From contig CANROF010000004.1 of the NCBI GenBank assembly GCA_947632155.1, forward strand, positions 1 to 64,000: a stretch of DNA of 64,000 bases, given 5' to 3'. This DNA is from an uncultured Oscillospiraceae bacterium. Lineage in GTDB: Bacteria > Bacillota > Clostridia > Oscillospirales > Oscillospiraceae. This document shows, piece by piece, positions 61,854 through 64,000 of the stretch. The position numbers were made by a program, and so were the translations under genes. Numbering within the stretch: the stretch's first letter is position 1; each line of letters starts with the position of its first letter. Under the pieces are notes generated by a model. The model had not been told where the DNA came from, searched no databases, and saw nothing but the letters and a program-made list of their open reading frames with translations.

Positions 61854-62718
61854 AGACGTCGAATTCCGTCCAGATGTTTTCAAGCCGCTCAAAGGCCTGG
61901 CCCAGGTCCTCGCCGGAGCGCTCCGCCACGGCCACCACCAGGGCGTTTATGAGACTCAGCGGAGCCACCAGGGAATCGAGGAAGGAAACCATGTCGCTCC
62001 TGGCGTAGAGCTTGATGTCCGCAAGCTGCGCAACGAGGCTCGATTCCGAGTCCGTTATGCCCACGATCTTCGCGCCCTTGTCCCGGGCGTAGCGCATGGC
62101 CATGATGGTCCTGCGGGAGTAGCGTGGGAAAGAGATGGCCACCAGCACGTCCTCCGGCCCTATGTGCAGAATCTGCTCGTATATCTCGGAAAAAGCGCTC
62201 TGGGAGATGACCCGGACGTCCGGGAAGAGCTGATTTAAGTAAAAGCCCATAAAGCCCGACAGCACCGCCGAGGAGCGCACGCCCACGATGTAGATGGTCC
62301 TGGCGCGGCTGATGGTCCGCGCCGCCCGGTCAAATTCGGCCCTGTCCAGCTCGTCCAGGGTGTGGCGAATCTTGGAGATGTCGGAATTCAGCACCACCTC
62401 CGGCACGTCGGAGCCGGTTATCATGTCCCGGGCCACCTCGATGCGCTGAACGGTGGTGAGGCGGTTTTTCACCAGCTCCTGCATGGCCCGGCGCATCTCC
62501 GGGTAGCCCTCATAGCCTATGTCCGAGGCGAAGCGGACGACGGTGGACTCCGAGACTCCCGCCGACTGCCCCAACTTCCCCGCCGTCATGAACGCGGCCT
62601 TTTCGTAATTTTCGGTAATAAACGCCGCTATCCTGCGCTGGCCCTTTGAAAACGTGGGCGACAGGGCCTTGATGGCGGCGAGAACATCCTTACCCATAAG
62701 AGAATCACTCATTTCCAT
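61834..62718 (-). CDS. MurR/RpiR-family transcriptional regulator
   Basis: A 294-residue regulator. The N-terminal helix-turn-helix domain (about 10-85) has SKGQRRIAAFI, FMTAGKLGQSAGVSESTVVRFA and GYEGYPEMRRAM. The C-terminal SIS sugar-phosphate isomerase domain (about 125-270) has IYIVGVRSSAVLSGF and VAISFPRYSRRTIMAM. Such regulators respond to phosphosugars, often aminosugars. No sugar gene is adjacent, and the next genes are housekeeping, so the target is open. No strong RBS is seen at ATG 62718; a later ATG is possible. Confidence 0.9.
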   Translation of the reverse strand: MEMSDSLMGKDVLAAIKALSPTFSKGQRRIAAFITENYEKAAFMTAGKLGQSAGVSESTVVRFASDIGYEGYPEMRRAMQELVKNRLTTVQRIEVARDMITGSDVPEVVLNSDISKIRHTLDELDRAEFDRAARTISRARTIYIVGVRSSAVLSGFMGFYLNQLFPDVRVISQSAFSEIYEQILHIGPEDVLVAISFPRYSRRTIMAMRYARDKGAKIVGITDSESSLVAQLADIKLYARSDMVSFLDSLVAPLSLINALVVAVAERSGEDLGQAFERLENIWTEFDVYEKYEQ

Positions 62719-62748
62719 ATTTTTGATGCTATGATACGGATAAGGACT

Positions 62749-62776
62749 ATTATATTTATTTTTTACGGAAATGCAA
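62749..62776 (-). promoter_or_regulatory. Sigma-A promoter of the rpiR-cmk-ispH cluster
   Basis: On the minus strand TTGCAT (62776-62771), a 16-base spacer, and a perfect TATAAT (62754-62749), 31 bases before the first start codon. Confidence 0.55.
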
Positions 62777-62824
62777 GCGTTATTTCATAAAAAACGCAAG
62801 TTATGCAAAATGTTCCTGCAATTT

Positions 62825-63532
62825 TCAGCTCCGGAGGGCGCGCAGCTCCTCCTCCGTCAGCTCCCGCCAGGTCCCCTTTTTGAGCTTCCCCAGGCGCACG
62901 GAGCCCACGCTTATCCTGGTCAGGCGCCGGACGGAGAGGCCCGCAAGCTCACACATGCGGCGAATCTGGCGGTTTTTCCCCTCGTGGATCGTGATATCCA
63001 ATGTGGATACGGCGCCCTCGGTGCCCAGGAGCCTCACTTCCGGCCGCCGGACGGCCTGGCCGTCCAGCTCCATGGGCTCCAGGAGCCTTTTGACGCCGGC
63101 GGCGGCATCCCCGGTCACCAGGACCCGGTAGGTCTTTTTCTTTTCGTTGGACGGGTGCATGATGTGATTTGCCAGCTCCCCGTCGTTCGTCATAAGGAGG
63201 AGCCCCTCGGAGTTTATATCCAGCCTCCCCACGGGGTAGACCCTGGCCGGGATGTCGGACACCAACTCCGCAACGGTGTGCCGGCCGCGCTCGTCGCTCA
63301 TGGTGGTGACATACCCCACGGGCTTATTCAGCATTATGTAGTATTTTTTCTCCTCCCCCGGCCCGATGGGGACGCCGCGGAGGGCGATCTCGTCGCGCTC
63401 CGGGTCGGCGCTGTCGCCGAGGCGCGCGGCCAGACCGTTGACGGTGACCTCCCCGCGCTCGATACAGCCTTCCGCGGCCCTGCGGGACATGAGCCCCCGG
63501 GCCGCGATGATCTTCTGAAGGCGCTCTCTCAT
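62825..63532 (-). CDS. rluB: RluB/RsuA-family rRNA pseudouridine synthase
   Basis: A 235-residue enzyme. An N-terminal S4 RNA-binding domain (1-60, RLQKIIAARGLMSRRAAEGCI) is followed by the catalytic domain with KPVGYVTT, the active-site Asp105 in VGRLDINSEGLLL, and EGKNRQIRRM. It matches RluB (23S U2605) by length. In B. subtilis rluB lies near dacB-spmAB; here a D-Ala-D-Ala carboxypeptidase gene lies 37 bases upstream. Confidence 0.93.
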   Translation of the reverse strand: MRERLQKIIAARGLMSRRAAEGCIERGEVTVNGLAARLGDSADPERDEIALRGVPIGPGEEKKYYIMLNKPVGYVTTMSDERGRHTVAELVSDIPARVYPVGRLDINSEGLLLMTNDGELANHIMHPSNEKKKTYRVLVTGDAAAGVKRLLEPMELDGQAVRRPEVRLLGTEGAVSTLDITIHEGKNRQIRRMCELAGLSVRRLTRISVGSVRLGKLKKGTWRELTEEELRALRS

Positions 63533-63569
63533 TTTTCAAAGCGCTCCTTTAACGTATTGGCCGAACAGC

Positions 63570-64000
63570 TTATTGGCCGTAAGGTATCACGGCGCCGGCT
63601 TCGCCGAATATGAGCCTTCTCAGGCGCTCTAAGGGCCGGAGCCTCTGGCTTTCGTCCCGGGGCACGTCCCGGCAGTAGACGAGCTCCACGTCCGCGCTCT
63701 CGCCGCCCACGGTCACGGTCATGACGCCGGCGCGGTCCCCCGCGTGGACGGCGGCGTAGACAAACTCCGGAAGCTTTACTGAATACACCGGCTCCGTACC
63801 CACCGGGCACAGGAGCCTCACCGCCGCCGCGGGCCGGACCTGGACCTCGTCCTCCGTGCCCGAGATCACCGGCACCGACGCCACGGGCGTGGTCGAGGGC
63901 ACGGTGACGGAGTACCACCCGGCGAAGGCCGCGTCGTAGAGGGCCGCGTGGTCGTCAAAGTCGTCGCCGTCGTCCAGCGTCACGCATATGAGCCTCATCC
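63570..64000 (-). CDS. Serine-type D-Ala-D-Ala carboxypeptidase, C-terminal part (5' end outside window)
   Basis: The frame is open through the right edge, so only about 143 C-terminal residues are seen. RLICVTLDDGDDFDDHAALYDAAF is split here as RLICVTLDD followed by DFDDHAALYDAAF, the segment that joins the penicillin-binding catalytic domain of PBP5/DacF enzymes to the beta-rich C-terminal domain. The rest (VQVRPAAAVRLLCP, GDRAGVMTVTV) fits that domain. The catalytic SxxK, SxN and KTG motifs lie beyond the window. The apparent ATG at 63998 is internal. Likely DacF/DacB type, acting on spore or vegetative peptidoglycan. Confidence 0.8.
   Translation of the reverse strand, partial: MRLICVTLDDGDDFDDHAALYDAAFAGWYSVTVPSTTPVASVPVISGTEDEVQVRPAAAVRLLCPVGTEPVYSVKLPEFVYAAVHAGDRAGVMTVTVGGESADVELVYCRDVPRDESQRLRPLERLRRLIFGEAGAVIPYGQ

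Overview
The window is about 60% GC and densely packed. It looks like the chromosome of a spore-forming member of the Clostridia, most likely Oscillospiraceae or a close relative. This assignment is inferred from gene content: cotJ spore-coat genes, cwlD, yunB, a SpoIIM-like protein, a SPOCS/LysM protein, S-layer homology (SLH) surface proteins, an ispH-rpsA gene fusion, and Bacillus/Clostridium gene order. There is no rRNA, tRNA, CRISPR array or prophage. The one clear housekeeping RNA is RNase P RNA (rnpB) at about 24077-24408.

Layout. 1-186 is the tail of an ISAs1-type transposase. 308-2257 (+) is an ATP-grasp/esterase pair behind a consensus promoter. 2466-3776 (-) is an FAD/Rieske oxidoreductase. 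3877-8369 (+) holds ogt, tgt, yajC, a small membrane protein, a SpoIIM-like gene and xerD. 8666-14602 (-) holds nadC, nadB, a second Xer recombinase, radA and cwlD. 14822-15887 (+) is a fused cotJA-cotJB followed by cotJC. 15945-23961 (-) holds an SLH phosphodiester glycosidase, ligA, yunB, an aluminium-resistance/methionine gamma-lyase-like gene and murD. rnpB (+) follows. 24447-31888 (-) is a five-gene surface locus: MBOAT acyltransferase, DHHW/AlgJ-like protein, proline-rich lipoprotein, SLH-transglutaminase and VanX-like peptidase. Then come yebC (-), a tiny Asn/Gln-repeat gene (+), and a SPOCS-LysM gene, a 49-residue membrane protein and an SLH/beta-helix lipoprotein (all -).

From 54072 down to 38092 there is one long unidirectional run on the minus strand: cdaA-cdaR, DUF5685, a DnaJ-domain gene, a membrane protein, yicC, remA-like, gmk, rpoZ, priA, def, fmt, rsmB, rlmN, stp, prkC and rsgA. 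The gmk-to-rsgA part has the order known from Bacillus subtilis without coaBC. Further right on the minus strand are a cysteine desulfurase with a DUF3343 partner, ispF-ispD, and the cluster murR/rpiR - flavoprotein - cmk - plsC - ispH/rpsA. The window ends with an rluB-type pseudouridine synthase and the 3' part of a D-Ala-D-Ala carboxypeptidase gene.

The least ordinary features are non-coding or very small. A 161-bp palindromic element occurs three times (2257, 31911, 55673). Two clusters of a 10-12 bp motif equal to the XerD half of the B. subtilis dif site lie beside the two Xer recombinase neighbourhoods (6551-6689 and 13809-13900). A 48-residue Asn/Gln-repeat gene sits behind a sigma-G-like promoter, and a sigma-E-like promoter precedes the SPOCS gene.

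All calls come from reading the sequence and remembered family signatures; no database search was run. Where an in-frame upstream codon exists, starts were chosen by ribosome-binding-site spacing.
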